Shown piece after piece: positions 37,801 to 45,499 of a stretch of 64,000 nucleotides of DNA; the stretch's first letter is position 1; every line of letters begins with the position of its first letter. The position numbers and the translations under genes were made by a program. The stretch covers positions 1 to 64,000 of the forward strand of contig CAJXCL010000006.1 of NCBI GenBank assembly GCA_913051775.1. The letters are read 5' to 3'. Below the pieces are notes generated by a model. The model did not search any database. It saw only the letters and a list, made by a program, of their open reading frames with translations, and had not been told where the DNA came from. This DNA comes from an uncultured Nitrospirota bacterium (lineage in GTDB: Bacteria > Nitrospinota > Nitrospinia > CAJXCL01).

Positions 37801-38288
37801 AAGAGACTGTCAGAGAGATTAAAGGAGAAATCCCGGAACAAGATTTTGAACCGAAAATCAATCTCCATATTAGAGGGTTTATTCCAAAAGATTATATCCC
37901 TAATCTCAATCAGAGGCTTGAGTTTTATCGTAGGCTTTATATGACTTACGATCAGGAAAATACAGATAAAATTTTGAATGAGCTAAAGGACAGGTACGGA
38001 CCGCCGCCGGAACCTTTAAAAAAACTGATCGCTGTATTGGAAATAAAACTTCTATGTCATCAATTAAAAATAAATGATATATCCCTTATGAATGGAAAAG
38101 TGAAAATGAAGGTTATGAACGAAACTCCTATTTCAATCGAGAGAGTTATGAATTCTATAGAAAATGGAACACATAGAATATCATTTTTGAATGATAACAC
38201 ATTTCTAATAGAAATAGCAGGTAAGAGCTGGAACGAAATATGTGCTGAAATAAAGAGGAGTTTAAAAAAGCTCACTGTTTATGATTAA
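34866..38288 (+). CDS. mfd: Transcription-repair coupling factor Mfd
   Basis: 1140-aa superfamily II translocase that removes stalled RNA polymerase from lesions and recruits UvrA. Order: UvrB-like module (residues about 15-330, with SWDLLPYEYLSPQ and RGGIIDVFPSN), the RNA-polymerase-binding domain (LKEGDLVVHVDYGIGLYQG, about 480), then the translocase motor with Walker A GDVGYGKTEVAMRA, the DEEQRFGVKHKEKL motif, ATPIPRTL, and the TRG motif region QLRGRVGRDCHQAYAYLL. The C-terminal TRCF domain (about 1000-1100) is present. Length is normal. The start has almost no leader and no Shine-Dalgarno site. Confidence 0.97.
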   Translation: MKHNFLKKETDFVENLLKEGKKNISLNGLYSSAKALFLFQLKEVCDRPVLVITRDQRGAEELLHDLSFFFKWSACQNSSFLYFPSWDLLPYEYLSPQKEIVGERLKTLLELSQGKSSLLVTSLEPCLQLLIPQDELKRSILKFDLKDYLDLEIVANCLVSSGYEHVEIVEDRGEFSVRGGIIDVFPSNHSDPFRIELFGDEIESIRRFDVDSQVSVERVNSLIVMPVIEQILNKEILSKGIEKIKAEADSSKFPQKIINETINRLENIYPFSGVELLNPYFYSNMDSLIDYLDKDYLIVLDEPELIENKRRKFEELIYEEYDKAIARREFVPSPEKLFLNKEQFYTQINKRNTLEIHSLTISEKHNETESTVSVRQIPSFKDRIKDFIEQLKSWQKEGNSVVLTISSEGKATRFKELLLGYDVVLEVVVGDLSNGINLTESKTIFVSEHEIFGQQHKEKYRLTTGKQTFYRGLKDLKEGDLVVHVDYGIGLYQGEKDLEVEGGSGEFLDLLYADDEKLYLPVERLNLIQKYSGAGQGSPSLDKIGGVKWKKQKEKVKKSIKEMAEDLLKLYAAREIVKGHAYQEDSDLHRQFADAFEFVETEHQLKAIEDVLADMEKDKPMDRLICGDVGYGKTEVAMRAALKAVSDSKQVAFLVPTTILAQQHLNTFNKRFEGYPVKIDMLNRFRPPKIQKEIIKKVELGEVDVIIGTHRILQKDIKFKDLGLIVIDEEQRFGVKHKEKLKKLRKKVEVLTLTATPIPRTLHFSLMGVRDLSVIETPPKDRLAIKTYIHKFNEAAICQAIKKEVGRGGQVFFVHNWVASISSMTDYIKRIVPGINVDFAHGQMREHKLEKVMMKFINREIDVLICTTIIEAGLDIPSANTIIINRADRFGLSQLYQLRGRVGRDCHQAYAYLLVPDDMLLSDATRKRLRAIEELSDLGSGFQLASRDMEIRGSGNYLGHQQSGNISAVGFDLYCKLMEETVREIKGEIPEQDFEPKINLHIRGFIPKDYIPNLNQRLEFYRRLYMTYDQENTDKILNELKDRYGPPPEPLKKLIAVLEIKLLCHQLKINDISLMNGKVKMKVMNETPISIERVMNSIENGTHRISFLNDNTFLIEIAGKSWNEICAEIKRSLKKLTVYD

Positions 38289-38379
38289 GGTCAATTTGTA
38301 TTGCTTGATATTATAGTTATTATAAAGGGTTAGTGAGAACCTATCGAATTAATGGTTTGATTTAAGCATTCTATTTGTT

Positions 38380-39612
38380 GTGAGTGGAGATATGAAAGAA
38401 TTCTCAAAGACAATCGAGCTTAGAGGGCACATTATTGATTCCCTCATCCTGCCAAAAGTCTATGACGAAATTATAGACAGGGGAGGCAACTATTCTTCAG
38501 ATGAAATCATAATAGGGAAAACAAAAAAAAATATTAGTTACGCAAGGTTAAAGGTTACCGCACCTGACCAGAAGCTGCTTGAAAATATTTTGGACAGACT
38601 TCATGAGCTGGGAGCAATCATTAAGGAAGAAGAAGATGTGGTTTTAAGAGTTGCAAAAAAAGACGGTGTATTTCCTGAAGGTTTTTACTCGACTACCAAC
38701 CTGGATACTTATATAAATCATAAAAATAAGTGGATAAAGGTTAAAAATATTTCAATGGATTGTGGAATTCGAGTTGATAACAAACATATAAAAGCTGAAT
38801 CCTTAAAAATGATAGATGTAAAAAAAGGGGATAAGTTTGTTGTCGGGATAAAAGGAGTACGACTTAATTTGCCGGAGCAGCCCAAAAAAAAGGGTGTGTT
38901 TGAGTTTATGAGCAGCGGGATTTCCTCTGAGAAGCCGAAGGGAGTCATTATTAAACGCATTGCCGAAGAGATAACTGAACTCAAAAAAGATAAAAGCGCT
39001 AAAGTGCTTTTTGTCTGCGGTCCGGCTATTATCCACACGGGTTCCAGAAAATACTTAATCAATTTGATAAACAAGGGGTATCTGGATATCCTTTTTGCGG
39101 GGAACGCATTAGCGGTTCACGATATAGAGGCGTCACTTTACGGAACCTCCCTTGGGGTTTCACTTGAAAAAGGGGTTGTCACACCGGGCGGACACAGGCA
39201 TCACTTGCGGGCTATAAATACTATCAGAGAAGCAGGGGGAATAAAAAAATCGATTAAAAAAGGTATTTTGAAGAGCGGAATAATGTATTCCTGCGTGAAA
39301 AATAAATGTGACTTCCTGCTTGCCGGTTCTATTCGCGATGATGGTCCGCTTCCAGAGGTTATTACAGATATAATATCCGCACAGAAAGAGATGAAAAGAA
39401 AACTTAAAGGAGTAAAATTGGTCGTCATGGTATCTACGATGCTTCATTCCATTGCTGTCGGCAATTTACTGTCAGCAAATGTAAGAACTATATGTGTGGA
39501 TATTGATCCAGCAGTCGTAACAAAGCTAACTGACAGAGGAACTATCCAGGCAACAGGAATAATCATTGATGTGGAAACTTTTTTAAGAGAACTCTGTGAC
39601 AATATGCCATAA
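38380..39612 (+). CDS. LOR/SDH-domain protein of the TIGR00300 family (ornithine cyclodeaminase-like)
   Basis: About 410 aa. Residues 1-110 form the LOR/SDH N-terminal domain (IELRGHIIDSLILPKVYDEI, ENILDRLHELGA), followed by a linker and the NAD-binding TIGR00300 part (VLFVCGPAIIHTGS, AGNALAVHDIEASLYGTSLG, GHRHHLRAINTIREAGG, LLAGSIRDDGPLPEV, ICVDIDPAVVTKLTDRG). In cyanobacteria this unit is the C-terminal half of AgrE/ArgZ, where it converts ornithine to proline and ammonia. Start is uncertain: GTG at 38380 or ATG at 38392, neither with an ideal ribosome binding site. The next + strand gene encodes an ArgZ-like dihydrolase, the other half of that fusion. Confidence 0.85.
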   Translation: MSGDMKEFSKTIELRGHIIDSLILPKVYDEIIDRGGNYSSDEIIIGKTKKNISYARLKVTAPDQKLLENILDRLHELGAIIKEEEDVVLRVAKKDGVFPEGFYSTTNLDTYINHKNKWIKVKNISMDCGIRVDNKHIKAESLKMIDVKKGDKFVVGIKGVRLNLPEQPKKKGVFEFMSSGISSEKPKGVIIKRIAEEITELKKDKSAKVLFVCGPAIIHTGSRKYLINLINKGYLDILFAGNALAVHDIEASLYGTSLGVSLEKGVVTPGGHRHHLRAINTIREAGGIKKSIKKGILKSGIMYSCVKNKCDFLLAGSIRDDGPLPEVITDIISAQKEMKRKLKGVKLVVMVSTMLHSIAVGNLLSANVRTICVDIDPAVVTKLTDRGTIQATGIIIDVETFLRELCDNMP

Positions 39613-39931
39613 AGATTTTTTCACCGCAGGGTGGCAGGGCCATAACCACAATTAGGCATGGAAAAACGCCCGTAGGGTTGAGGCACTGGATGGCCGAAAT
39701 CAAAAAGGTTGCTGCCTAATTGCCTAACAAAAACTTTGCTAATAAATCAAAATTTTTTTGTAGATTTGGCGTGCAGAGATAGCGGAGTTCTTTAAACACT
39801 GTTTGCGACCTCCTTTAATCCCCTCCTTAGCAAGGAGGGGATTAAAGGGAAATGCAGGGGTGGTCAAAAACAATACTTATCTTGTTTATTCTGTAATCCT
39901 GTCTAATAATAATTTAAAGAGGTGATTCCTT
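39613..39931. other. Intergenic region carrying a long perfect hairpin
   Basis: No gene seen. It contains a 17-bp perfect hairpin at 39812-39848 and an imperfect GCCATAACCACAATT string near 39648 that resembles strings near 48925 and 49705. An AGAGGTGA ribosome binding site lies at its right end. Confidence 0.5.
39812..39848. repeat. Perfect 17-bp hairpin, repeat family R3
   Basis: CCTTTAATCCCCTCCTT pairs without mismatch across a 3-nt loop (AGC). Partly matching elements occur at 60871-60900 and 22321-22358. No T-run follows, so this is a palindromic repeat and not a standard terminator. Confidence 0.75.
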
Positions 39932-39946
39932 ATTGCTAAACTATTA

Positions 39947-40723
39947 ATGTGTCCTCCTACGTACTATACGGTTAATTATGAAATCAATCCCTGGATGAAT
40001 GTCCGGGTCAAACCGGATAAACAGAAGGCTTCGGCACAATGGAAAAATTATTATAAACTTTTAACAAAACTAAAATTCAAAGTTCACAAAATTAAACCCC
40101 GCCCCGGTCTTCCTGATATGGTCTTCACTGCCAATGCCGGATTTCTATTTAAAAAGAAATTTATTGCCAGTAACTTTCGATATCCCCAGAGACAGGGAGA
40201 AGTAAAATATTTTTCTCAATGGTTTAAGAGAAAAGGATATGAAGTCATCACTCTTCCTCAAAACTATTTATTTGAAGGTGAGGGGGATGCATTAGTTATT
40301 GGGGATACGCTTGTGGCTGGTTTCAGATTCAGGTCTGATATCCACTCACACAGGTATATTGGCGATGCCATAGATAAACGGGTCATATCTTTGGAACTTG
40401 TAAGTTCGAATTTTTACCACCTTGATACCTGTTTCTGCCCATTAGACCACAAAACAGCCTTGTATTTTCCTGCGGCATTTGATAAGTACGGGAAAAAGGT
40501 TTTAAACCACCTTATTCCAAACCTGATAAAAATCAATAATAAAGACGCGATGAATTTTTGCTGTAATGCGTTAGTCAGCGGAAAAAAAGTAGTGATGAAC
40601 AACTGCACAGCCAAACTAAAAGGTCGTTTAGAGGGTCTAGGATTTAAAGTCTTTTGCCTGGACTTCAGTGAGTTTATAAAAGCCGGTGGCAGCAGCAAAT
40701 GCCTTGCACTTTACCTTCACTGA
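39947..40723 (+). CDS. ArgZ-type arginine dihydrolase-like protein (guanidine-group modifying enzyme superfamily)
   Basis: 258-aa penteins-fold enzyme. The motif string matches cyanobacterial ArgZ/AgrE: YEINPWM (Asn), DMVFTANAG (Asp/Asn), FEGEGDALV (acidic), FYHLDTCFCPL (catalytic His), and GGSSKCLAL with the nucleophilic Cys near the C-terminus. Expected reaction: arginine to ornithine, CO2 and two ammonia; plain dimethylargininase or citrulline-forming activity is the alternative. The first ATG is at 39947, but the ribosome binding site AGAGGTGA lies 22 bases away; an in-frame ATT at 39932 is correctly spaced and would add the family's usual I-A-K-L-L start. The partner TIGR00300 gene is just upstream. 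Confidence 0.85.
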   Translation: MCPPTYYTVNYEINPWMNVRVKPDKQKASAQWKNYYKLLTKLKFKVHKIKPRPGLPDMVFTANAGFLFKKKFIASNFRYPQRQGEVKYFSQWFKRKGYEVITLPQNYLFEGEGDALVIGDTLVAGFRFRSDIHSHRYIGDAIDKRVISLELVSSNFYHLDTCFCPLDHKTALYFPAAFDKYGKKVLNHLIPNLIKINNKDAMNFCCNALVSGKKVVMNNCTAKLKGRLEGLGFKVFCLDFSEFIKAGGSSKCLALYLH

Positions 40724-40775
40724 GCACATTTTATCAGAATGTGATAGAGGAACTAAAAGGAACAAATTTTTTTGA

Positions 40776-40799
40776 TTCGACAGGCTCACCATGACAGTT
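40776..40799 (+). repeat. REP-like repeat R4 (copy at 40.8 kb)
   Basis: TTCGACAGGCTCACCATGAC matches the inverse of the copy at 12820-12846 with two substitutions. Confidence 0.55.
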
Positions 40800-41026
40800 A
40801 TTCGGTAGGTAACCCTCCCCTAACTCCTGTCGGCGGAGTTTTATTTAGTGGTTTCCTGCCCTTCCCCAGGAATTTTTGGTAATTCGAAGTGTGTAGATGT
40901 GGTTAGCTCGTCTTGACATGATACCTCCGTGGGCATGACCGACATCTGCCTTATCATAAATAAAATTGAAAATTTAGTTCGCCTCACCCTGACTGAAAAC
41001 TACTTCAAATGTGTCATAAGTTACTC

Positions 41027-41056
41027 TTGACGGTTGCTAATTTTTTGCTTTATCTT
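41027..41056 (+). promoter_or_regulatory. Candidate promoter of the two-component operon
   Basis: TTGACG (41027-41032) and TATCTT (41051-41056) are spaced 18 nt. Transcription would start near 41063, downstream of the ORF-track start at 41034, which supports ATG 41115 as the true start of the regulator. Confidence 0.45.
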
Positions 41057-41114
41057 GGTGCATGGTGTAAATTTCAAGACGTTTAACAATTGCAATAGTG
41101 GCCGGATCCTCTTT

Positions 41115-41792
41115 ATGCGAATATTATTAGTAGAAGACGATAAAAAAATTGCTTCTTTTGTTTCTAAAGGATTTAAAGCAGCAGGTTTTGCTGTAGATCA
41201 TGTTAAAGATGGAGAAGAAGGGCTTGACCTGGCGTCAACTGAACCTTATGATGCCGCAATTGTTGATATTATGCTTCCAAAACTGGATGGTCTTACTCTT
41301 ATAAAATTATTACGCAAAGATAAGATCAATACTCCGGTCATAATCCTGAGCGCTAAAGGATCAGTTGATGATAGAATAACAGGTTTAAATACCGGTAGCG
41401 ATGATTATTTAACCAAACCATTTTCTTTTTCCGAGCTACTTGCCAGAGTTCAGGCATTGATTAGAAGAGCAAGTGGAGTCACGGAACCAAGCACTCTTAA
41501 AGTAGAGGATGTTGTGCTGAACCTTATTACTCGCGAAATTACCAGGGGAAACAAGAAAATAGAGTTGCAGCCCCTGGAATTCTCTCTTCTTGAGTATCTT
41601 ATGCGCAATGCGGGAAGAGTTGTCTCAAAAACTATGATAATGGAACATGTATGGGATTACCATTTTGATCCTCAGACCAATGTGGTTGAGTCAAGAATCT
41701 ATAACTTGAGGGAGAAAATAGACAAAGATTTTCCTGAAAAACTAATCCATACTATACGGGGAGTGGGGTATGTCATTAAGGGATCTGATTGA
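41115..41792 (+). CDS. OmpR-family response regulator
   Basis: About 226 aa. I place the start at ATG 41115 (MRILLVEDDKK) because the upstream extension is unlike the family and overlaps the promoter. Receiver domain: acidic pair ED at 7-8, phospho-acceptor D51 in AAIVDIMLPKLDG, switch T/S in VIILSAKG and K in YLTKPFSFSELLARV. C-terminal winged helix: LQPLEFSLLEYLMRNAGRVV, ETRIYNLREKID-type segment and TIRGVGYVI. It overlaps the kinase gene by 23 bp. The HtrA gene downstream suggests an envelope-stress role, by analogy with CpxR-DegP; this is inference. Confidence 0.93.
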   Translation: MRILLVEDDKKIASFVSKGFKAAGFAVDHVKDGEEGLDLASTEPYDAAIVDIMLPKLDGLTLIKLLRKDKINTPVIILSAKGSVDDRITGLNTGSDDYLTKPFSFSELLARVQALIRRASGVTEPSTLKVEDVVLNLITREITRGNKKIELQPLEFSLLEYLMRNAGRVVSKTMIMEHVWDYHFDPQTNVVESRIYNLREKIDKDFPEKLIHTIRGVGYVIKGSD

Positions 41793-43206
41793 ATTTCGAC
41801 ATACCCTGGTTTTCCGTTTAACCATGTGGTATACAGCTATCTTCGCAATTTCCACCTCCGTGGTATTTATATTTTTCTATTTTCTTCTAACAGCCATAAT
41901 TAAAGACAAAATAGATCAGGATCTTCATGGAAAGGTAAATAGATTTTCTAGGGTTTTCTCCAATCAAGGGGTTAATACTGTAATTCGGAATGCAATAATT
42001 GAAACCCAGGCTGCCGGAGAGGAAAAAATATTTTTTAGGCTTATTGACCTGTCAGGGCAGGTGTTTTCCTCTTCCAATATCTCTTATTGGGAAGACATAA
42101 AAGTTGACGAAAATGTTATATATAATCTTCTCAGAGGTTCAGATTATGTCTTTCAAACAATATCAGCGACTAACCGCAAGCATAAAGTTCGAGTTCTATA
42201 CAGCTATATTGATCCGGGAATAGTTATGCAACTGGGACATTCGATGGAAAACTCTACAAGGATATTTGAAGTATTCAGAAAGACATTTTTTGTAACCATG
42301 TCTGCTATTATTATTTTTGCCGCGCTTATTGGTAGTTTTTTAGCTAAAAGAGCACTATCCGGTGTTTGGAAAGTTACCCGGACAGCACAGCATATTTCAG
42401 AGGGTTCTATTGATGAACGGGTTCCAGTAACAGAAAGAGGAGATGAGCTTGATCAACTTGCAACAACATTTAATCAAATGCTGGATCGTATTCAAAAGCT
42501 GATAATCACGACAAAAGAAATGAGTGACAATATTGCTCATGATTTACGGAGTCCTGTTACCAGGATAAGAGGAGAGGCTGAAATTGCTATAACTACAAGC
42601 ACGTCAATTGACGAATATCAAAATATGGCATCCGGAACTGTTGAAGAATGTGACCGTCTTCTCGATATGATCAATACTATGCTTATGATTTCAAAGACTG
42701 AAAGCGGGGTGCAGGAAATAAATAAGTCGAATATAGATATTGTAAAAACTTTAAAGAGCGCCTGCGATCTCTTTCAGCCAATGGCGAAAAATAAGGGCTT
42801 GAAGTTGATATGTAATAATTCTGATAATATTATGCTAAACGGAGATACTCGAAAGATACAGCGCATGATAGCCAATCTTTTGGATAATGCTATAAAATAT
42901 TCTACTTCAGAAGGAAACATATACTTATCAGCTTTTTTGGATAATGAAAAATCAGTTGTTATTTCTGTTAAAGACACGGGGATTGGAATTGAGGATAAGG
43001 ATATACCGCATATTTTTAATCGGTTTTATAGATGTGATCCCAGCAGGCCCCAGGGCGGTGCGGGCTTGGGATTAAGCCTTGCAAAAGCAATTGTAGAGGC
43101 CCACGATGGAAAAATCACCGTTAAAAGCGTCAAAAACGCAGGCAGTACTTTTATTGTTACCATTCCTAATGAAGGCTCTTCTAATGCTTCAGCAAGCTTC
43201 GCATGA
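41770..43206 (+). CDS. Sensor histidine kinase with HAMP domain
   Basis: 478-aa membrane kinase. Two transmembrane helices (about residues 14-40 and 178-198) flank a periplasmic sensor of about 135 residues. A HAMP linker (VTRTAQHISEGSIDERVPV) leads to the dimerisation helix with H257 in DNIAHDLRSPVTRIRGE. The ATPase has N-box LLDNAIKYST, G1 VKDTGIGIEDKDIPHIFNRF and G2 GGAGLGLSLAKAIVEAH. It pairs with the overlapping regulator. The sensed signal is unknown. Confidence 0.94.
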   Translation: MSLRDLIEFRHTLVFRLTMWYTAIFAISTSVVFIFFYFLLTAIIKDKIDQDLHGKVNRFSRVFSNQGVNTVIRNAIIETQAAGEEKIFFRLIDLSGQVFSSSNISYWEDIKVDENVIYNLLRGSDYVFQTISATNRKHKVRVLYSYIDPGIVMQLGHSMENSTRIFEVFRKTFFVTMSAIIIFAALIGSFLAKRALSGVWKVTRTAQHISEGSIDERVPVTERGDELDQLATTFNQMLDRIQKLIITTKEMSDNIAHDLRSPVTRIRGEAEIAITTSTSIDEYQNMASGTVEECDRLLDMINTMLMISKTESGVQEINKSNIDIVKTLKSACDLFQPMAKNKGLKLICNNSDNIMLNGDTRKIQRMIANLLDNAIKYSTSEGNIYLSAFLDNEKSVVISVKDTGIGIEDKDIPHIFNRFYRCDPSRPQGGAGLGLSLAKAIVEAHDGKITVKSVKNAGSTFIVTIPNEGSSNASASFA

Positions 43207-43796
43207 CATGTTGCTGAAAGTATTTAGCGAACGCAGTTGCAGTCTCGTCTTTTTTACCAAAAAATCCAAAATAAATTCGAAGCTCAAATATGCTAATACC
43301 TAAAACTTTTTTCTCACCGCAGAGACGCTGAGATTAAAACATTTTATTTTTTCATGAGAGAAGCTTGAAAAAATAAAAGATAAATAATTTTTCCTCTGTG
43401 CTTTTAATCTATGCGGTTAATTTTCCCCATCCTTATCAACACAATTAAAGTTCCACTTGCGAAATAAAGCAGAAAAATAGACCAAAAAGGGCCTTAACTG
43501 AAAATAACATTTTGATCATTTTCAGACCATACTCTCGTTAACTGCCCGTCTTATAATATTCATATAATAAATTAACTCGCGAAGTTCACTTAATTACAAA
43601 TGCTTTATTTTTTTTTAAACTAAACATCAACTAATGATAGCGAACCTTCGGCTTGTTATTTTATTAAATAAAAACAAAAGGAGGTGAAATGCACTATGAC
43701 TAAAACAATTTCTAACAATAAAAGATCACGCTGAATTCAGAACACAGAATAAAAAAACGTTTAACTTTACTTTAATAACAACAGGAGGTATCAAAA
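43207..43796. other. Intergenic region before htrA, with repeat and mini-ORF
   Basis: 590 bp. Contains R1 copy C (43213-43248) and an A/T-rich stretch. Near the right end, AAGGAGGTGA (43678-43687) is followed by a 12-codon ORF (43696-43734, MTKTISNNKRSR) and overlapping ATG-CAC-TAT-GAC-TAA; a leader peptide is possible but unproven. The htrA ribosome binding site is ACAGGAGG. Confidence 0.4.
43213..43248 (+). repeat. Dispersed repeat R1, copy C
   Basis: GAAAGTATTTAGCGAACGCA followed by GCAGTCTCG. Copy A has the same GCAGTCTCG in its hairpin loop region, showing that the two copies share more than the core. Confidence 0.55.
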
Positions 43797-45221
43797 ATGA
43801 AACAATTAAAGAAATGGGAAAAATTCAGTTTTCTATTTTTAATAGCGGTATTTGTAATAACGATGGGAAATCGGTTAAGTACTGCATCCGTAAATCCTGA
43901 CTCCCATATGATTCCTGGTAATTTTAGCGGCATTGCCTTAAAAGCCCGACCCGGAGTAGTAAACATTAGAACAGTAAAAAAAATAAAGACTGCCGGACAT
44001 GAGTTTCGTAATATTCCTGGTAACCCTTTTGGCGGTAGAGGTTTCTCCGGACCTTTCTCAAAGGGTATGCCTTCTTTTGACCACAAACAGCAGGGACTGG
44101 GGTCCGGTTTTTTAATAGATGTGGGAGGATATATTGTTACTAATAATCATGTTATAGATAATGCAGTTCAAATAAAAGTCAAACTGGCAAACGAAAAAGA
44201 GTTCGACGCTGAAATTGTGGGAAGAGACCCCAATACGGACCTGGCATTAATAAAAATCCCGGGTGGTAACGACCTAGTTCCCCTGCCAATGGGAAATTCC
44301 GATAAATTACAGGTTGGAAAGTGGGTTGTGGCAATAGGAAGTCCATTCGGACTGGAGCAGACCGTAACTGCGGGAATAGTTAGCGCCAAAGGGCGTGTTC
44401 TTGGTTCCGGACCTTACGATGACTATATTCAGACAGACGCTTCCATAAATCCAGGAAATAGTGGAGGGCCTCTTCTTGATATGGATGGAAAAGTTGTTGG
44501 TATAAACACCGCAATATTGAGAAATGGACAGGGTGTTGGTTTTGCCATACCGGTAAATCTTGCTGAAGAGGTTATTACTCAATTAAAAAAAGATGGGAAA
44601 GTGACCCGCGGTTGGCTTGGGGTAGGCATTCAGGATATTACCCCGGAATTAGCAGAGTATTATGGACTTAAAGAAAAAAAAGGAGTTCTTGTCACAGATG
44701 TTTATAAAGCGGACCCGGCAGATAAAGGAGGAATTAAAATCAATGATGTAATCACAGCAGTGGATGGAAAGAAAATAAAATCTACCCGGGACCTTTCTCG
44801 AACGATTGCAAACTCCCGAGTGGAAAAAACAGTAAACATTACCATTTTTAGAGATAATAATGAAAAAACCTTTTCTGTTAAATTGGGGGAAAGAGCAAAG
44901 TCAGCCAGACATAATCCTCGACAAAAAGGAAGCTTGGAAGAATTTGGATTTCATGTTGTAGAATTAACATGGGAATTAGCGAAGCAGTATGGTTATAAGG
45001 AAAATGAAAAAGGGTTGTTGGTTGTCTCAGTTAAGCCGAAATCTAGGGGCTACTATGCAGGTCTTCAGCAGGGTGATCTTTTGGTTGAAATAAATCGAGT
45101 TCCTTTAGAATCCTTGAGGGATTATGAGGAAAAAGTTAATAAAACCAAGGATGGAAACTTAATTACTCTACTGCTGAAAAGAGGCAATAGCCGTATTGTT
45201 GTTGCAAAGCTTACAAAATAG
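43797..45221 (+). CDS. degP: HtrA/DegP-family periplasmic serine protease
   Basis: 474-aa trypsin-like protease-chaperone. A signal peptide (about residues 1-30) leads to the protease domain with the triad H118 (TNNHVID), D148 (DLALIKI) and S222 (NPGNSGGPL). Two PDZ domains follow (about 260-360, VTRGWLGVGIQDITPELA; and 385-474, QGDLLVEINRVPLES). A Gly/Pro/Phe-rich linker (GNPFGGRGFSGPF) precedes the protease core. Degrades or refolds misfolded envelope proteins. It lies downstream of a two-component pair on the same strand, 590 bp away. Confidence 0.95.
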   Translation: MKQLKKWEKFSFLFLIAVFVITMGNRLSTASVNPDSHMIPGNFSGIALKARPGVVNIRTVKKIKTAGHEFRNIPGNPFGGRGFSGPFSKGMPSFDHKQQGLGSGFLIDVGGYIVTNNHVIDNAVQIKVKLANEKEFDAEIVGRDPNTDLALIKIPGGNDLVPLPMGNSDKLQVGKWVVAIGSPFGLEQTVTAGIVSAKGRVLGSGPYDDYIQTDASINPGNSGGPLLDMDGKVVGINTAILRNGQGVGFAIPVNLAEEVITQLKKDGKVTRGWLGVGIQDITPELAEYYGLKEKKGVLVTDVYKADPADKGGIKINDVITAVDGKKIKSTRDLSRTIANSRVEKTVNITIFRDNNEKTFSVKLGERAKSARHNPRQKGSLEEFGFHVVELTWELAKQYGYKENEKGLLVVSVKPKSRGYYAGLQQGDLLVEINRVPLESLRDYEEKVNKTKDGNLITLLLKRGNSRIVVAKLTK

Positions 45222-45227
45222 ATTTAT

Positions 45228-45499
45228 TTAAGGGCACTTCCAAAAACTCAATTCACCTATTTTATCAGGGTGTCCGAAAATATGTTTCTCGGGTTGTAGT
45301 CCCGCTTTTAAACGGCCTAGCGTTGCGTAAGGCGCTAAAAAACAAGAACTAAACAGCGCCTAAAAAGTCTTAAAGTGGGCCGTCTAAAGATCAACCCTTT
45401 GGGATACTACGAGCTTTTAAATCGTTGCCCATTGTTTTCGGATAGCCTGATCAAGGGGGTTGTTACCAGAGAAAAATTAGTTTTTGGAAGTGCCCTTAA
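45228..45499. mobile_element. MITE-like element with 21-bp perfect terminal inverted repeats
   Basis: The ends are perfect inverted copies of each other: TTAAGGGCACTTCCAAAAAC... at 45228-45248 and ...GTTTTTGGAAGTGCCCTTAA at 45479-45499. Both flanks carry TAT, a possible 3-bp target duplication. Inside, a second imperfect inverted pair (45263-45280 and 45435-45453, TTTTCGGATAGCCTGA) and further complementary segments make the whole 272 bp foldable. It has no ORF, so it would need a transposase in trans. A fragment of it lies at 7018-7048. Confidence 0.7.

Larger units (their letters stand above)
40724..41114. other. Intergenic region with REP-like repeat and regulator promoter
   Basis: 391 bp without a gene. 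Contains the R4 repeat (40776-40799) and, near the right end, the promoter of the response regulator. Confidence 0.5.
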
